From contig JAIQFJ010000009.1 in assembly GCA_020073325.1 (NCBI GenBank), positions 1-35,490 of the forward strand: a DNA stretch of 35,490 nt, written 5' to 3'. This document shows positions 8,245 to 18,286 of this stretch, piece after piece (position 1 is the first letter of the stretch; each line of letters opens with the position of its first letter). The notes beneath the pieces were generated by a model. It made no database searches, was not told where the DNA came from, and worked only from the letters and a program-made list of their open reading frames with translations. The position numbers and the translations under genes were made by a program. This DNA comes from Terriglobia bacterium. Lineage in GTDB: Bacteria; Acidobacteriota; Terriglobia; Bryobacterales; Bryobacteraceae.

Positions 8245-9455
8245 AGACTCCGGTCTACATGGATTACCAGGCCACGACGCCCGTCGATTCGCGCGTGTTC
8301 GAGGCGATGCGGCCGTATTTCTGCGAACTGTTCGGGAACGCGGCGAGCAAGACGCACAGCTTCGGGTGGCGGGCCGAAGATGCGGTCGAGAAAGCCCGGC
8401 GGCAAGTGGCCGAGCTGATCGGCGCGTCGGCAAAAGAGATCGTTTTTACCGGCAGCGCGACGGAGTCGAATAATCTCGCGCTCAAGGGCGTCGGCGAGGC
8501 GTATCGCGATCGCGGGAATCACGTGGTGACGGTCGCGACGGAGCACAGAGCGGTGCTCGACGTGTGCAAGCACCTGGCGGCGGACGTCACGTATCTGCCG
8601 GTCGCGCAGGACGGATTGATCGATCTCGATCAGTTACGCGATGCGATCACGGATCGCACGGTGCTGGTCAGCGTGATGTATGCGAACAACGAAATCGGCG
8701 TGATTCAGAATCTGCGCGAGATCGGAAAGATCGCGAAAGAGCGCGGCGTGCTGGTGCATTCCGACGCGACGCAGGCGGTGGGAAAGATTCCGGTGGACGT
8801 GGCGGCGGACAATATCGATCTGCTGTCGCTGAGTGCGCATAAGATCTACGGTCCGAAAGGCTGCGGCGCGCTGTATGTTCGCGCGCGCGACCCGCGCGTG
8901 AAGATCGCGGAGCAGATGAACGGCGGCGGTCACGAGCGCGGGATGCGCAGCGGGACGCTGAATGTTCCTGGAATCGTCGGGCTGGGCGAGGCGTGCACCA
9001 TTGCTCGGGTCGAGATGGCGGAGGAAGCGAAGCGCACGGCGCGCCTTCGCGACAAACTGCGCGACCGGCTGGCGGCGGATCTCGACGAGGTGTACGTCAA
9101 CGGCTCGATCGAGCAGCGGCTGCCGAACAATCTGAACATGAGTTTTGCGTTTGTCGACAGCGAATCGCTGATGATGGGGATTCACGACATCGCGGTGTCG
9201 AGCGGATCGGCATGCAGTTCGGCGGCGATTGAGCCGAGTCATGTGCTGCGCGCGCTGGGGATCGGCGACGATCGCGCGCATTCGGCGATCCGGTTCGGAC
9301 TGGGGCGGTTCACGACGGACGAAGAGGTCGATTACGTGGGGGCGCGCGTGACGGAAGTCGTGCGCAAGCTGCGCGAACTTTCGCCGTTGTACGAAATGCG
9401 GCAGACGGTCCCTGACCCCGGCGTCACGGGCCACGTGTCCCAAAGCAGATCATGA
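8241..9455 (+). CDS. iscS: Cysteine desulfurase (IscS/NifS family)
   Basis: [75 protein letters not shown]; start overlaps the Rrf2 stop (ATGA). Confidence 0.93.
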   Translation: MKTPVYMDYQATTPVDSRVFEAMRPYFCELFGNAASKTHSFGWRAEDAVEKARRQVAELIGASAKEIVFTGSATESNNLALKGVGEAYRDRGNHVVTVATEHRAVLDVCKHLAADVTYLPVAQDGLIDLDQLRDAITDRTVLVSVMYANNEIGVIQNLREIGKIAKERGVLVHSDATQAVGKIPVDVAADNIDLLSLSAHKIYGPKGCGALYVRARDPRVKIAEQMNGGGHERGMRSGTLNVPGIVGLGEACTIARVEMAEEAKRTARLRDKLRDRLAADLDEVYVNGSIEQRLPNNLNMSFAFVDSESLMMGIHDIAVSSGSACSSAAIEPSHVLRALGIGDDRAHSAIRFGLGRFTTDEEVDYVGARVTEVVRKLRELSPLYEMRQTVPDPGVTGHVSQSRS

Positions 9456-9465
9456 GGCGCAGGAG

Positions 9466-9704
9466 CGGCGTTCGCTCGCGGTTCATACAAATCGCTCAAC
9501 CCATGTAGTGGCGATCGCGACCAGAGGAAGCGGCGAGCATTGAGTTTTCACAAAGACTCGTAACGGTTTGGGTGAAAACTCGGTAGCGCGATCATTTGAC
9601 CAATCCACAGCAGCAGCCGGCATGGCTGCCGGCTTGCCGCTCGACGAGCGGCCCCACGAATTCTGCTCCACGTAGAATAGAGGTGCATGCGCCTCAGCTT
9701 CCTT
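9466..9704. repeat. Direct repeat copy 1 (239 bp), containing a 44-bp double-hairpin insertion
   Basis: Near-identical to 9725-9919 except for an extra 44-bp segment around 9614-9657. Confidence 0.9.
9614..9657 (-). repeat. Double-hairpin REP-like element, copy E
   Basis: Reverse complement GTGGGGCCGCTCGTCGAGCGGCAAGCCGGCAGCCATGCCGGCTG; matches 19398-19441. Confidence 0.85.
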
Positions 9705-9724
9705 AACGAGTGTGTGAAAAGTAT

Positions 9725-9919
9725 CGGCGTTCGCTGGCGGTTCATACAAATCGCTCAACCCATGTAGTGGCGATCGCGACCAGAGGAAGCGGCGAGCATT
9801 GAGTTTTCACAAAGACTCGTAACGGTCTGGGTGAAAACTCGGTAGCGCGATCATTTGACCACTCCACAGCTCGAATTCTGCTCCACGTAGAATAGAGGTG
9901 CATGCGCCTCTGCTTCCTT
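9725..9919. repeat. Direct repeat copy 2 (195 bp), containing the promoter and start of the M28 peptidase gene
   Basis: Aligns with 9466-9704 apart from the 44-bp segment and a few substitutions. Confidence 0.9.
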
Positions 9920-11260
9920 CTGATCGCTTCTCTTGCGCTCGGCGCGGACGATGTTCATATCTCCGCCGATTCGCTGCGCGGGAACTTATCGTTTCTCTCG
10001 TCGGACCTGCTGGAGGGGCGCGCGACGCCATCGCGCGGGCTCGACATCGCCGCTGAGTACATCGCGGGGCAGCTCCGGCGCGCTGGACTCGAGCCGATCG
10101 GCGACGACGGATATTTTCAGACCGCGACCATGCTGGTCCGCGAGCAGAATCCGCAGGGATTTCAGATGACCGTGACCGCCGGCGGCAAGACCGTGCGCGT
10201 CGAAGCGGAGCAAGCGGCAATTCTGGTCGACAAAACGCTAAATCTGGAAAATGTTCCGATCGCGATTATGCCGGAGGATGCCGCCGGCAAGGTGGTGGTG
10301 ATCAACGCGCCGGGGCGCGTCGCGCCGAAGGGGGCTGCTCTGGTGTTGTTTGCTCCGCCCGACAGACCGCGGCCTTCGGTGACCGATCCTGAGTCGGCGC
10401 GGCCGGCGCGCAGCTCCGTGGTGTCTCCGGAAATGATGGATCTGCTGAAGAACGCCAAGGACGCGCGCGTGACGCTGCATGTCGAGCCGATGATCGAGCG
10501 TCGCGTGAAGGTCCGCAACGTGGCCGGCGTGCTGCGCGGGTCCGACCCCGTGCTGCGCGATACGTACGTCCTGCTGACCGCGCATTACGATCACGTCGGC
10601 ATGCGGGCGTCGGGCGACGACAAAATTTTCAACGGCGCGAACGACGACGGCAGCGGCACGGTTTCGGTGATCGAGATTGCGCAGGCGCTTGCGGCGATGA
10701 ATCCACGGCCGAAGCGGTCGATTGTCTTCATGACGTTCTTCGGCGAGGAACTGGGAGACGTGGGGTCGCACTATTATGCGCGTCATCCGCTGGTGCCGCT
10801 GGCAAAAACGGTCGCGCATTTGAATCTGGAACAACTGGGCCGCACCGACGACAGCGAAGGCGCGCAGGTCGCCGAGGCGACGGTGACCGGGTACACTTTC
10901 TCGACGCTGACGAAGACGCTGGTGGAGGCGGGTAAGGCGGTTGGGGTGAAGATTCACGATCGTCCGCACACCGACGAATATTTTTCGCGCAGCGACAATC
11001 TGGCGCTGGCCGAAACCGGCGTGCCCGCGCACACGTTGGGCGTGTCGTTCGATTTTCCGGATTATCACGGCGTCGGCGACGAGTGGCAGAAAATCGATTA
11101 CGACAACATGGCGAAGATCGACCGGGCGGTGGCGCTGGGGCTGCTGCGGCTCGCCTCGGATGCGGAGCCTCCGAAGTGGGACGAGTCGGTGGCGGCGGCG
11201 AAGAAGTATGCGGACGCGGCGAAGAAGCTGCACGAACCGGCAGCGGCGGCGCGTCGCTGA
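9902..11260 (+). CDS. M28 family zinc peptidase with signal peptide
   Basis: LLTAHYDHVGMRASGDDKIFNGANDDGSGTVSVIEIAQAL; MTFFGEELGDVGSHYYARHP; HTDEYFSRSDNLALAETGVPAHTL. Confidence 0.92.
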   Translation: MRLCFLLIASLALGADDVHISADSLRGNLSFLSSDLLEGRATPSRGLDIAAEYIAGQLRRAGLEPIGDDGYFQTATMLVREQNPQGFQMTVTAGGKTVRVEAEQAAILVDKTLNLENVPIAIMPEDAAGKVVVINAPGRVAPKGAALVLFAPPDRPRPSVTDPESARPARSSVVSPEMMDLLKNAKDARVTLHVEPMIERRVKVRNVAGVLRGSDPVLRDTYVLLTAHYDHVGMRASGDDKIFNGANDDGSGTVSVIEIAQALAAMNPRPKRSIVFMTFFGEELGDVGSHYYARHPLVPLAKTVAHLNLEQLGRTDDSEGAQVAEATVTGYTFSTLTKTLVEAGKAVGVKIHDRPHTDEYFSRSDNLALAETGVPAHTLGVSFDFPDYHGVGDEWQKIDYDNMAKIDRAVALGLLRLASDAEPPKWDESVAAAKKYADAAKKLHEPAAAARR

Positions 11261-11272
11261 GCCGGGCTGGCG

Positions 11273-12895
11273 CTACTGCTCCAGCGCGGCGCCGGTGGTT
11301 TTGTGTTCGCCTTTGATCGAGGCGAGGCCTTTCAGCGATCGCGAACTGGCAGGCAGATCCTGCAGGGCGGTCTGAAACGCGGTCTGCGCCTCGTGCGTCT
11401 TGCCGGCCTTCAACGCGATCTCGCCGAGCGCCTCATTGACGGGCCGGGGATACTGCGGAGGCTCGCTGTAGCGCAGCTTCCGCTGCGCCTCCGACGCGCG
11501 TTTGAGGGTCTTCAGCGCGGCGTCCGTCTTGCCCTGCGCCGCCAGCACGTGGCCTTCGAGTTCCTGGCGCGCGACGGTCAATTCTCCCGGCGGCGCGTGC
11601 TTCACCTGAGCGTCGTAATCCTTCAGTGCGGCGTCCATCGCTTTCGCTTCTTCCGCGGCCGCGGCTCCGTTGCCTTTGCCGGCCTGCGCGACGCCCATCG
11701 CCCAATGACGCCATGCCTGCTCGCGCGGGCGATCGTACACCGGCAGCGAGGTTCCGTCGAGCAGTTCGTCCCAGTTCTGTGAAAGCACCATAGCGCGCAT
11801 CAGCGCAAACCAACCCTGACGATACGCGGTGAACGCGTTGTCGACCGCGGCTTTCTCGCGCGGATTTTCGGCGAACTCGAGCAGCGACCGGGCGTATTCC
11901 TTGGCCTTGTCATACTGGCCGTCGAAGGCATAGGCAGTCGAAAGATAGTGCGTGTTGTGGCCGTGGTGGCCGGTGCCGTAGAGCGAATCGGCCTTGATGT
12001 AGCCGAGTTCGTTCACGTTGGCCATGCCGAAATATTTCTCGGCGAGGTCGAGCTTGCCGGTCTGCGAATAAATATGACCGGGCATGTGCAGCGCGTGCGG
12101 GATGTTCGTGACCAGCTCGGCGTAGCGCTTGCAGCTGGGCCAGGCGTCGGAGGCGAAGCTGGAGCCTTCCCAGGCGTGGATCACGTAATGATGGACGCCG
12201 GGATGATCCGGCGCGTCTTTGAGAAGCTGGCGCAGGATCGCGACCGACTCCATCGAATCGGCGCGCGGGGTGTGGTCGGGAAGATCGAAGCCGCGCATCA
12301 GGTGCAGAGCGAGGAACGTGCGCGCCTCTACTTCTTTCGGATATTTGGCGACGATCGCGCGGAGGCCCTCGATATAGGCGTCGTCGGCGCTCTTGCCGGA
12401 GGGCGGCATGCGGCGCGCGGCGATCGAGGCGATGTACATTTTTTCGAGGTCGGTCGCTTTGCCGGGAGCCTTCGCCAGTTCGACCGCTTTCTGCGCCGCG
12501 GCGAGCACGCGCTGATTCGGCCGCGGATCGCCTCCGCCGCGATTCGCTTCAAGCTGATGGCGCGGGCGGTAGTCGCCTGAGGCGATCATCGCGACGCCCC
12601 ACCACGGCATCGGCGCGTCGGGATCGAACTGCGCGGCTTGCAGGAAGCTGCGTTCGGCTTCGACGGCCCAGAAGGAATGAAGCTGGGCGAGCCCCTGATC
12701 GAAAAATTTCTGCGCTTCGGGATTCGATGTCGTGATCTTGAAGTGGACGTATTCGGTCCCTTGTCCGGTCATGATGTGCGCCGGAAGCGCGGGGGCGGTG
12801 CCGCTGGGGGGCGGGATGCACAGGTCGGGCTGCGTGGCCTTCTGCTGGGCGAAAACCGCCATGGTCAGGAAAGCGCCTGCAAGGAGCTTCTTCAT
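11273..12895 (-). CDS. Secreted tetratricopeptide-repeat protein
   Basis: Signal-like MKKLLAGAFLTMAVFAQQ; repeated helical TPR-like segments; ORF open to 12955. Confidence 0.8.
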   Translation of the reverse strand: MKKLLAGAFLTMAVFAQQKATQPDLCIPPPSGTAPALPAHIMTGQGTEYVHFKITTSNPEAQKFFDQGLAQLHSFWAVEAERSFLQAAQFDPDAPMPWWGVAMIASGDYRPRHQLEANRGGGDPRPNQRVLAAAQKAVELAKAPGKATDLEKMYIASIAARRMPPSGKSADDAYIEGLRAIVAKYPKEVEARTFLALHLMRGFDLPDHTPRADSMESVAILRQLLKDAPDHPGVHHYVIHAWEGSSFASDAWPSCKRYAELVTNIPHALHMPGHIYSQTGKLDLAEKYFGMANVNELGYIKADSLYGTGHHGHNTHYLSTAYAFDGQYDKAKEYARSLLEFAENPREKAAVDNAFTAYRQGWFALMRAMVLSQNWDELLDGTSLPVYDRPREQAWRHWAMGVAQAGKGNGAAAAEEAKAMDAALKDYDAQVKHAPPGELTVARQELEGHVLAAQGKTDAALKTLKRASEAQRKLRYSEPPQYPRPVNEALGEIALKAGKTHEAQTAFQTALQDLPASSRSLKGLASIKGEHKTTGAALEQ

Positions 12896-12973
12896 GCCGT
12901 TCATTCTACAACGGATGTTACGGAAATAATACGGGGCTGGGATGCGCGGTAGCACCCGAATGGTACTTGAACT

Positions 12974-13303
12974 TCAGGTGTCGCGGGTTTTGTCCTCGAT
13001 CAGATGGCAGTGCTTATATTTCTTCCCGCTGCCGCATGGGCATGGATTGTTCCTTCCAATTCTGCGAAGTGTCGCGGTCGGGTTCGTCCTCTCTATAAGA
13101 TCTTCCGAACTGCCGAATCGGTTGTCCATGGCCTGCTGAGCTTGTTCCGGGCCGAATTTTCGGTACCGGGAAGGGGGAAAAAGCAACTCATGCAGCACGA
13201 ATGCGACGAGTCCGAGGAACAAAACAGTCGATCCCAGCCAGTGATATCCAACGCCCGTTATGACTAGCACGAGGATCACCTGCCAAGCGCGAGACCGAGA
13301 CAC
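12974..13303 (-). CDS. Membrane protein with C-terminal SEC-C zinc-binding motif
   Basis: Two N-terminal hydrophobic helices and [19 protein letters not shown]. Confidence 0.85.
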   Translation of the reverse strand: MSRSRAWQVILVLVITGVGYHWLGSTVLFLGLVAFVLHELLFPPSRYRKFGPEQAQQAMDNRFGSSEDLIERTNPTATLRRIGRNNPCPCGSGKKYKHCHLIEDKTRDT

Positions 13304-13410
13304 AATTCATCCTATCGTGTCGCAAACATCTTCCAAGCACTGCCGGGGTGAGCTCTGTTAGTCTCCCGTTATGGAACCGCGCCGTTTCTAGTGTGTATGA
13401 GCGTCCGCCC

Positions 13411-13974
13411 TCAGAGTGCGACAAACCGCAGCGACGATTCGTTGATGCAATAACGCAGGCCGGTCGGTTCGGGACCATCGTCGAAGACGTGGCCGAGGTG
13501 GGCGAGACACAGAGTGCAGTGGACTTCGATGCGATCCATCATCATGCTGGTGTCGCGGCGCGTCGCGATGTTTTCTTTGGCGATCGGGGCGAAGAAGCTC
13601 GGCCAGCCGGTCGCGGAATCGAATTTCGCGTCCGACGAAAACACCGCGTTCGAGCAGCAGATGCAGCGGAACAGGCCGCGGTTGTGGGATTTGTACATCG
13701 TGCCGGTGTAGGGAGTGTCGGTCGATTCGCGGCGGGTGACGTAGAACTGGCCGGGTGTGAGGAGTTTCTTCCACTCGGCGTCGGTGTGGACGATGCGTTT
13801 CGTTTTCGTTGCCGGCTGCGGATTACCGTGATCGTCGAAAGGAATGATCGTCACGTCTACGGCGGGCGGCGGAGGATCGCCTTTGCGCGAGGTGAGCGCG
13901 TAGATTCCGGCGAAGGCAAACGGCGTGATTACCAGTGCACGGCGGCGGCTCAGGATTTCTTTCAGCGATTCCAT
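13411..13974 (-). CDS. msrB: Peptide-methionine (R)-S-oxide reductase
   Basis: GTMYKSHNRGLFRCICCSNAVFSSDAKFDSATGWPSFFAP; GLRYCINESSLRF; true start inferred at MESLKEIL. Confidence 0.92.
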   Translation of the reverse strand: MESLKEILSRRRALVITPFAFAGIYALTSRKGDPPPPAVDVTIIPFDDHGNPQPATKTKRIVHTDAEWKKLLTPGQFYVTRRESTDTPYTGTMYKSHNRGLFRCICCSNAVFSSDAKFDSATGWPSFFAPIAKENIATRRDTSMMMDRIEVHCTLCLAHLGHVFDDGPEPTGLRYCINESSLRFVAL

Positions 13975-14498
13975 TTCTCGCGTTCTCTCAAGCGAAGAAC
14001 CTGCGTGACGTGATGTTCGCCGTGCCAGGCGTAGAGCGCGGCCAAATGTTCCAGCGATACGAAGCCTCGCACGGGATGCACGAATCCTCGCTTCCATTGT
14101 GCCTCGTCGAGCGCGCGCCACGCGGCGACCCAGCGCAGATGCAGCGCGTCGAGCAGGTCGAGCGACGGCGCAATGGGTCCTTCACGCGCGTCGGGAATTT
14201 CCGCCCATTCGGCTTGCAGGTAGCCTTTGATCGTCGGATTGTCCTCAGTCAGCGCCCACTTGAAACGCACATAACTGTTGAGATGATCGTCGGCGTAATG
14301 ATGAACGACCTGTCGAACGGTCCAGCCGCCGTCGCGGTAGGAAGTATCGAGTTGCACGGCGTCGAGTCCGGCGACGGCTTCGCGAAGTTTTTCCGGAGTT
14401 GCCGCGATGACGGCGAGCCATTCGTTGCGTTTTTCCGGCGTCGGCACGACTTGCCAGTCGAATCGGCCGATCGGATACTGCAAATCTTCAAGACTCAT
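13962..14498 (-). CDS. DinB/YfiT family putative metal-dependent hydrolase
   Basis: YPIGRFDW...RDGGWTVRQVVHHYADDHLNSYVRFKWALTEDNPTIKGY...YAWHGEHHVTQV. Confidence 0.88.
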   Translation of the reverse strand: MSLEDLQYPIGRFDWQVVPTPEKRNEWLAVIAATPEKLREAVAGLDAVQLDTSYRDGGWTVRQVVHHYADDHLNSYVRFKWALTEDNPTIKGYLQAEWAEIPDAREGPIAPSLDLLDALHLRWVAAWRALDEAQWKRGFVHPVRGFVSLEHLAALYAWHGEHHVTQVLRLREREKWNR

Positions 14499-14639
14499 CG
14501 CTTCTATTGTGCACGTGATGTGAAGCCTGCGCCTCAAAACCGACTCGATCAGGACACGCTGGTTTCTTCCGGAGTTGAAAACCGAGCCCCACAGTTATAT
14601 TCTTAGAGGCTGCAAATCCGCCGTGGGAGTCACCCCTAC

Positions 14640-15401
14640 ATGTCCTCGATCGACGTGCCGCTTCGAAACGGCGGCTTCGGCAACACCATGCGTAAAGATA
14701 GCTGGTGGGTCGAGCCGCTGCTCGTGTTTTGTGGATTCGCTGCCTTCATCGTTTATTCGACGTGGGCGGCATTACAGGGCAATCATTACACCTTCGGTCC
14801 TTACCTCTCGCCTTTTTACTCACCTCTCCTGATGACGGAAAAGCCGGGATGGTGGCCGGCGTTCGTTCCGTTTTCCGCGGCGATGCTGATTCTTTGGGCT
14901 CCGGGCGGGTTTCGCTTCACGTGCTACTACTATCGAGGCGCCTACTATAAAGCATTCTGGGCGGATCCGCCGTCGTGCGCGGTGGGCGAGCCGCGGAAGT
15001 CGTATTGGGGCGAGCGGTCGTTTCCGCTCATCATCCAAAATATTCATCGCTACTTCCTGTATCTCGCGCTGGTGTTCATCGTGATCCTGGCGCTGGACGC
15101 TTACCGGGCGATGTGGTTCGACGGGCACTTCGGAATGGGCGTCGGGACGCTGGTGATGATCGTCAATCCGATTCTGCTGGGCTGCTACACGCTGGGATGC
15201 CACTCGCTGCGCCACCTGGTGGGCGGAAGGCTCGACGAAATGTCGAAGAAGCCGGCGCGCAAGCAGGCTTACGACTGCGTCTCCTGCCTGAACCGGAAGC
15301 ATATGCTGTGGGCGTGGCTGAGTTTGTTCTGGGTCGGGTTCACCGACGTTTATGTGCGGATGTGCTCGATGGGAATTTTTCACGACGTGAGGATCTTCTA
15401 A
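14640..15401 (+). CDS. sdhC: Succinate dehydrogenase membrane/cytochrome b-type subunit
   Basis: Multi-helix membrane protein directly upstream of sdhA and sdhB; histidines in the helices. Confidence 0.75.
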   Translation: MSSIDVPLRNGGFGNTMRKDSWWVEPLLVFCGFAAFIVYSTWAALQGNHYTFGPYLSPFYSPLLMTEKPGWWPAFVPFSAAMLILWAPGGFRFTCYYYRGAYYKAFWADPPSCAVGEPRKSYWGERSFPLIIQNIHRYFLYLALVFIVILALDAYRAMWFDGHFGMGVGTLVMIVNPILLGCYTLGCHSLRHLVGGRLDEMSKKPARKQAYDCVSCLNRKHMLWAWLSLFWVGFTDVYVRMCSMGIFHDVRIF

Positions 15402-15406
15402 CCCCC

Positions 15407-17224
15407 ATGGCCGAATATCAGAAGTTCGAATACGACGTTTTGATCGTCGGAGCCGGAGGCGCGGGGTTGCGCGCCGCGGTCGAGGCGTCGGCGGCGGGCG
15501 TGAAGACGGCCGTGTTGTCGAAATCGCTGCTGGGCAAGGCGCATACCGTGATGGCCGAAGGCGGAATGGCCGCGGCGATGGGCAATGTGGACGATCGCGA
15601 CAACTGGCGCGTCCATTTCGCCGACACGATGCGCGGCGGGCAATATCTGAACAATTGGAAAATGGCGGAGCTGCACGCGAAGGAGGCTCCGGCGCGCGTC
15701 CGCGAGATGGAAGCGTGGGGCGCGGTGTTCGATCGAACGAAAGACGGCCGCATTTTGCAGCGGAACTTCGGCGGGCATCGCTATCCGCGGCTGGCGCACG
15801 TCGGCGATCGCACGGGCCTCGAACTGATCCGCACCTTGCAGGATCACGGGATCCATCAGGGCATCGACTTTCACATGGAGACGACGATCGTCACCTTGCT
15901 GAAGGATGGCGACCGGTGCGTCGGCGTGTTGGCCTACGATCGCGAGCGCGGACGTTTCAAGCTGTTTCACGCGAAGGCGGTGGTGCTGGCGACGGGCGGA
16001 ATCGGACGCGCTTATCAGATTACGTCGAACAGTTGGGAATACACGGGAGACGGGCACTCGCTGGCGTATCACGCCGGAGCGGCGCTGCTCGACATGGAGT
16101 TCGTGCAGTTTCATCCGACAGGGATGGTGTGGCCGCCGAGCGTTCGGGGAATTCTGGTGACGGAAGGCGTCCGCGGCGAGGGCGGCGTCCTGCGCAACAG
16201 TGAAGGCAAGCGGTTCATGTTCGACGATATTCCGGAGAACTACAAACCGCAGACCGCCGACAACGAAGAAGAAGGCTGGCGCTACACGCAGGGCGACAAG
16301 AACGCGCGCCGTCCGCCGGAGTTGCTGACGCGCGATCACGTGGCTCGCTGCATTCGCCGCGAAGTGAAGGAAGGACGCGGGTCGCCGCACGGCGGAGTTT
16401 TTCTCGACATCGCGTGGATCAAAGAGCGGCTGCCGAACTCGGTGGAGCATATCAAGAAAAAGCTGCCGAGCATGTATCACCAGTTCAAGCAGCTCGCCGA
16501 TATCGACATCACGCAGGTGCCGATGGAGATCGGTCCGACGACGCACTACATGATGGGCGGCGTGCAGGTGGATGCGGAGTCGCAGATGTCGACGATCGCG
16601 GGATTATTCGCGGCGGGCGAATCGGCGGCGGGGCTGCATGGGGCGAATCGGCTCGGCGGAAATTCGCTTTCGGACCTGCTGGTGTTCGGAAAACGCGCGG
16701 GCGAGTTCGCGGCGAAATTCGCCAGGGAACACGGCGCGGGGCAGGTCAACAACGAACAGGTGGAAGAAGCCGCGCGGTGGGCGCTGGCGCCGTTCGATCG
16801 CGGACCGGCGGGCGAAAATCCCTACACCGTGCAGCACGACCTGCAGGCGATGATGCAGGACCTGGTCGGCATCGTGCGCCAGGAAGAAGAGATGGAGCGC
16901 GCGATCGAAGGCATTCAGGCGCTGAAGGCTCGCGCGGCCAAGGCCGGGATCGCGGGGAATCGCGAATACAACAACGGCTGGCACACGGCGCTCGACCTGA
17001 ACAATCTGCTGACGGTGTCGGAGGCGATCGCCATGGCGGCGCTGATTCGCAAGGAAAGCCGCGGCGCGCACTTCCGCGACGATTATCCGGAGAAGAGCAA
17101 ATATTGGTCGGAGCGGAATTTGCGCATCACCAAGGGCGCTGACGGGCATCCGCGGGTGGAAGAAGTTCCGGTGAAGGAAATGCCCGAGGAGTTGAAACAG
17201 GTCATCGAGGAGCAGAGCAAATAA
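15407..17224 (+). CDS. sdhA: Succinate dehydrogenase / fumarate reductase flavoprotein subunit
   Basis: DVLIVGAGGAGLRAAVEASAAGVKTAVLSKSLLGKAHTVMAEGGMAAA; LEFVQFHPTGM-type motif; GLHGANRLGGNSLSDLLVFGKRAGE. Confidence 0.95.
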   Translation: MAEYQKFEYDVLIVGAGGAGLRAAVEASAAGVKTAVLSKSLLGKAHTVMAEGGMAAAMGNVDDRDNWRVHFADTMRGGQYLNNWKMAELHAKEAPARVREMEAWGAVFDRTKDGRILQRNFGGHRYPRLAHVGDRTGLELIRTLQDHGIHQGIDFHMETTIVTLLKDGDRCVGVLAYDRERGRFKLFHAKAVVLATGGIGRAYQITSNSWEYTGDGHSLAYHAGAALLDMEFVQFHPTGMVWPPSVRGILVTEGVRGEGGVLRNSEGKRFMFDDIPENYKPQTADNEEEGWRYTQGDKNARRPPELLTRDHVARCIRREVKEGRGSPHGGVFLDIAWIKERLPNSVEHIKKKLPSMYHQFKQLADIDITQVPMEIGPTTHYMMGGVQVDAESQMSTIAGLFAAGESAAGLHGANRLGGNSLSDLLVFGKRAGEFAAKFAREHGAGQVNNEQVEEAARWALAPFDRGPAGENPYTVQHDLQAMMQDLVGIVRQEEEMERAIEGIQALKARAAKAGIAGNREYNNGWHTALDLNNLLTVSEAIAMAALIRKESRGAHFRDDYPEKSKYWSERNLRITKGADGHPRVEEVPVKEMPEELKQVIEEQSK

Positions 17225-17961
17225 TGGCTACCGCAACGTTTCGAATCTGGCGCGGCGATGCATCGGGTGGCGATTTCAAGACGTACACGACGGAAGTGGA
17301 GTCGGGGATGGTGGTGCTGGACGTGGTGCATCGCATTCAGGCGACGCAGGCCAACGATCTGGCGGTTCGCTGGAATTGCAAGGCAGGGAAGTGCGGGTCG
17401 TGCTCGGCGGAGATCAACGGGCGGCCGCGGCTGATGTGCATGACGCGGCTGAATGAGCTGGATCTTTCGCAACCGGTGACGGTCGAGCCGATGCATACTT
17501 TCCCGCGCATGAAGGATCTGGTCACGGACGTTTCGTGGAACTACAAGGTCAAGACGAAAATCAAGAAATTCGCGCCTCGCAAGCCGGACGCACCCGACGG
17601 CACGTGGCGCATGGCGCAGGCCGACGTCGATCGCGTGCAGGAATTTCGCAAATGCATCGAGTGTTATTTGTGCCAGGACGTGTGCCACGTTCTGCGCGAG
17701 CATCACATGCACGACCAGTTCATCGGTCCGCGATTTTTGGTGTACACGGCGGCGATGGAGATGAATCCGCTCGATACGGCGGATCGCATCGGGGATCTGC
17801 GCGATAGCTGCGGCATCGGCTATTGCAACATCACGAAGTGCTGCACCAAGGTGTGTCCGGAAGAGATCAAGATTACGGACAACGCGATTATTCCGCTGAA
17901 GGAGAGGGTCGTGGATGAGTTCTACGATCCGCTCCAGAGAATTTTTAAAATATTCAGATAG
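17224..17961 (+). CDS. sdhB: Succinate dehydrogenase / fumarate reductase iron-sulfur subunit
   Basis: WNCKAGKCGSCSAEINGRPRLMC; CIECYLCQDVCHV; CGIGYCNITKCCTKVCPEEIKI. Confidence 0.95.
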   Translation: MATATFRIWRGDASGGDFKTYTTEVESGMVVLDVVHRIQATQANDLAVRWNCKAGKCGSCSAEINGRPRLMCMTRLNELDLSQPVTVEPMHTFPRMKDLVTDVSWNYKVKTKIKKFAPRKPDAPDGTWRMAQADVDRVQEFRKCIECYLCQDVCHVLREHHMHDQFIGPRFLVYTAAMEMNPLDTADRIGDLRDSCGIGYCNITKCCTKVCPEEIKITDNAIIPLKERVVDEFYDPLQRIFKIFR

Positions 17962-18286
17962 CGGGATGCTCGATTCGAACGACGTCACCGGGCGCGAGCG
18001 CGTCCAGCGCGGATAATGCCGCCGGAAGCAGCATCTCCAGATCGTGAAGGCGATTGCTGGGTGCACACAGGATCACAATCGAGATTCCTCTCCTCGACAG
18101 ATTCTGCTGCGAAGGGATCTCCTGGTCGACGGTAATCAGCACTTCGAAGCCTGCCTGTTCAGCCGCTTCAAGCAAACGCCCATTTTTCAATCCCGCGAAA
18201 TTGGCGTAGGCTGCGGTTTGGCAGTCGTGGCCTCCAAAGCAGTGGCGCAATCTTTGATCGATGCATTCATCGAGAAGGATGCGCAT
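17954..18286 (-). CDS. DUF5615-like PIN-fold putative toxin
   Basis: MRILLDECIDQRLRHCFGGHDCQTAAYANFAGLKNGRLLEAAEQAGFEVLITVDQEIPSQQNL. Confidence 0.85.
   Translation of the reverse strand: MRILLDECIDQRLRHCFGGHDCQTAAYANFAGLKNGRLLEAAEQAGFEVLITVDQEIPSQQNLSRRGISIVILCAPSNRLHDLEMLLPAALSALDALAPGDVVRIEHPAI

Noticed and set aside
9412-9430. CCTGACCCCGGCGTCACGGG near the end of iscS as another foldback terminus
   Set aside because: Similarity to TTGACCCCGCCNTNACG is partial and it lies inside coding sequence; too weak to call.
14975-15406. N-terminal extension of the sdhA ORF and of the cysteine desulfurase ORF (8082-8240)
   Set aside because: These extensions overlap sdhC and the Rrf2 gene out of frame; the canonical starts are MAEYQKF (15407) and MKTPVYM (8241).
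15398-16546. 382-aa minus-strand ORF
   Set aside because: Antisense shadow of sdhA; His/Arg-rich.
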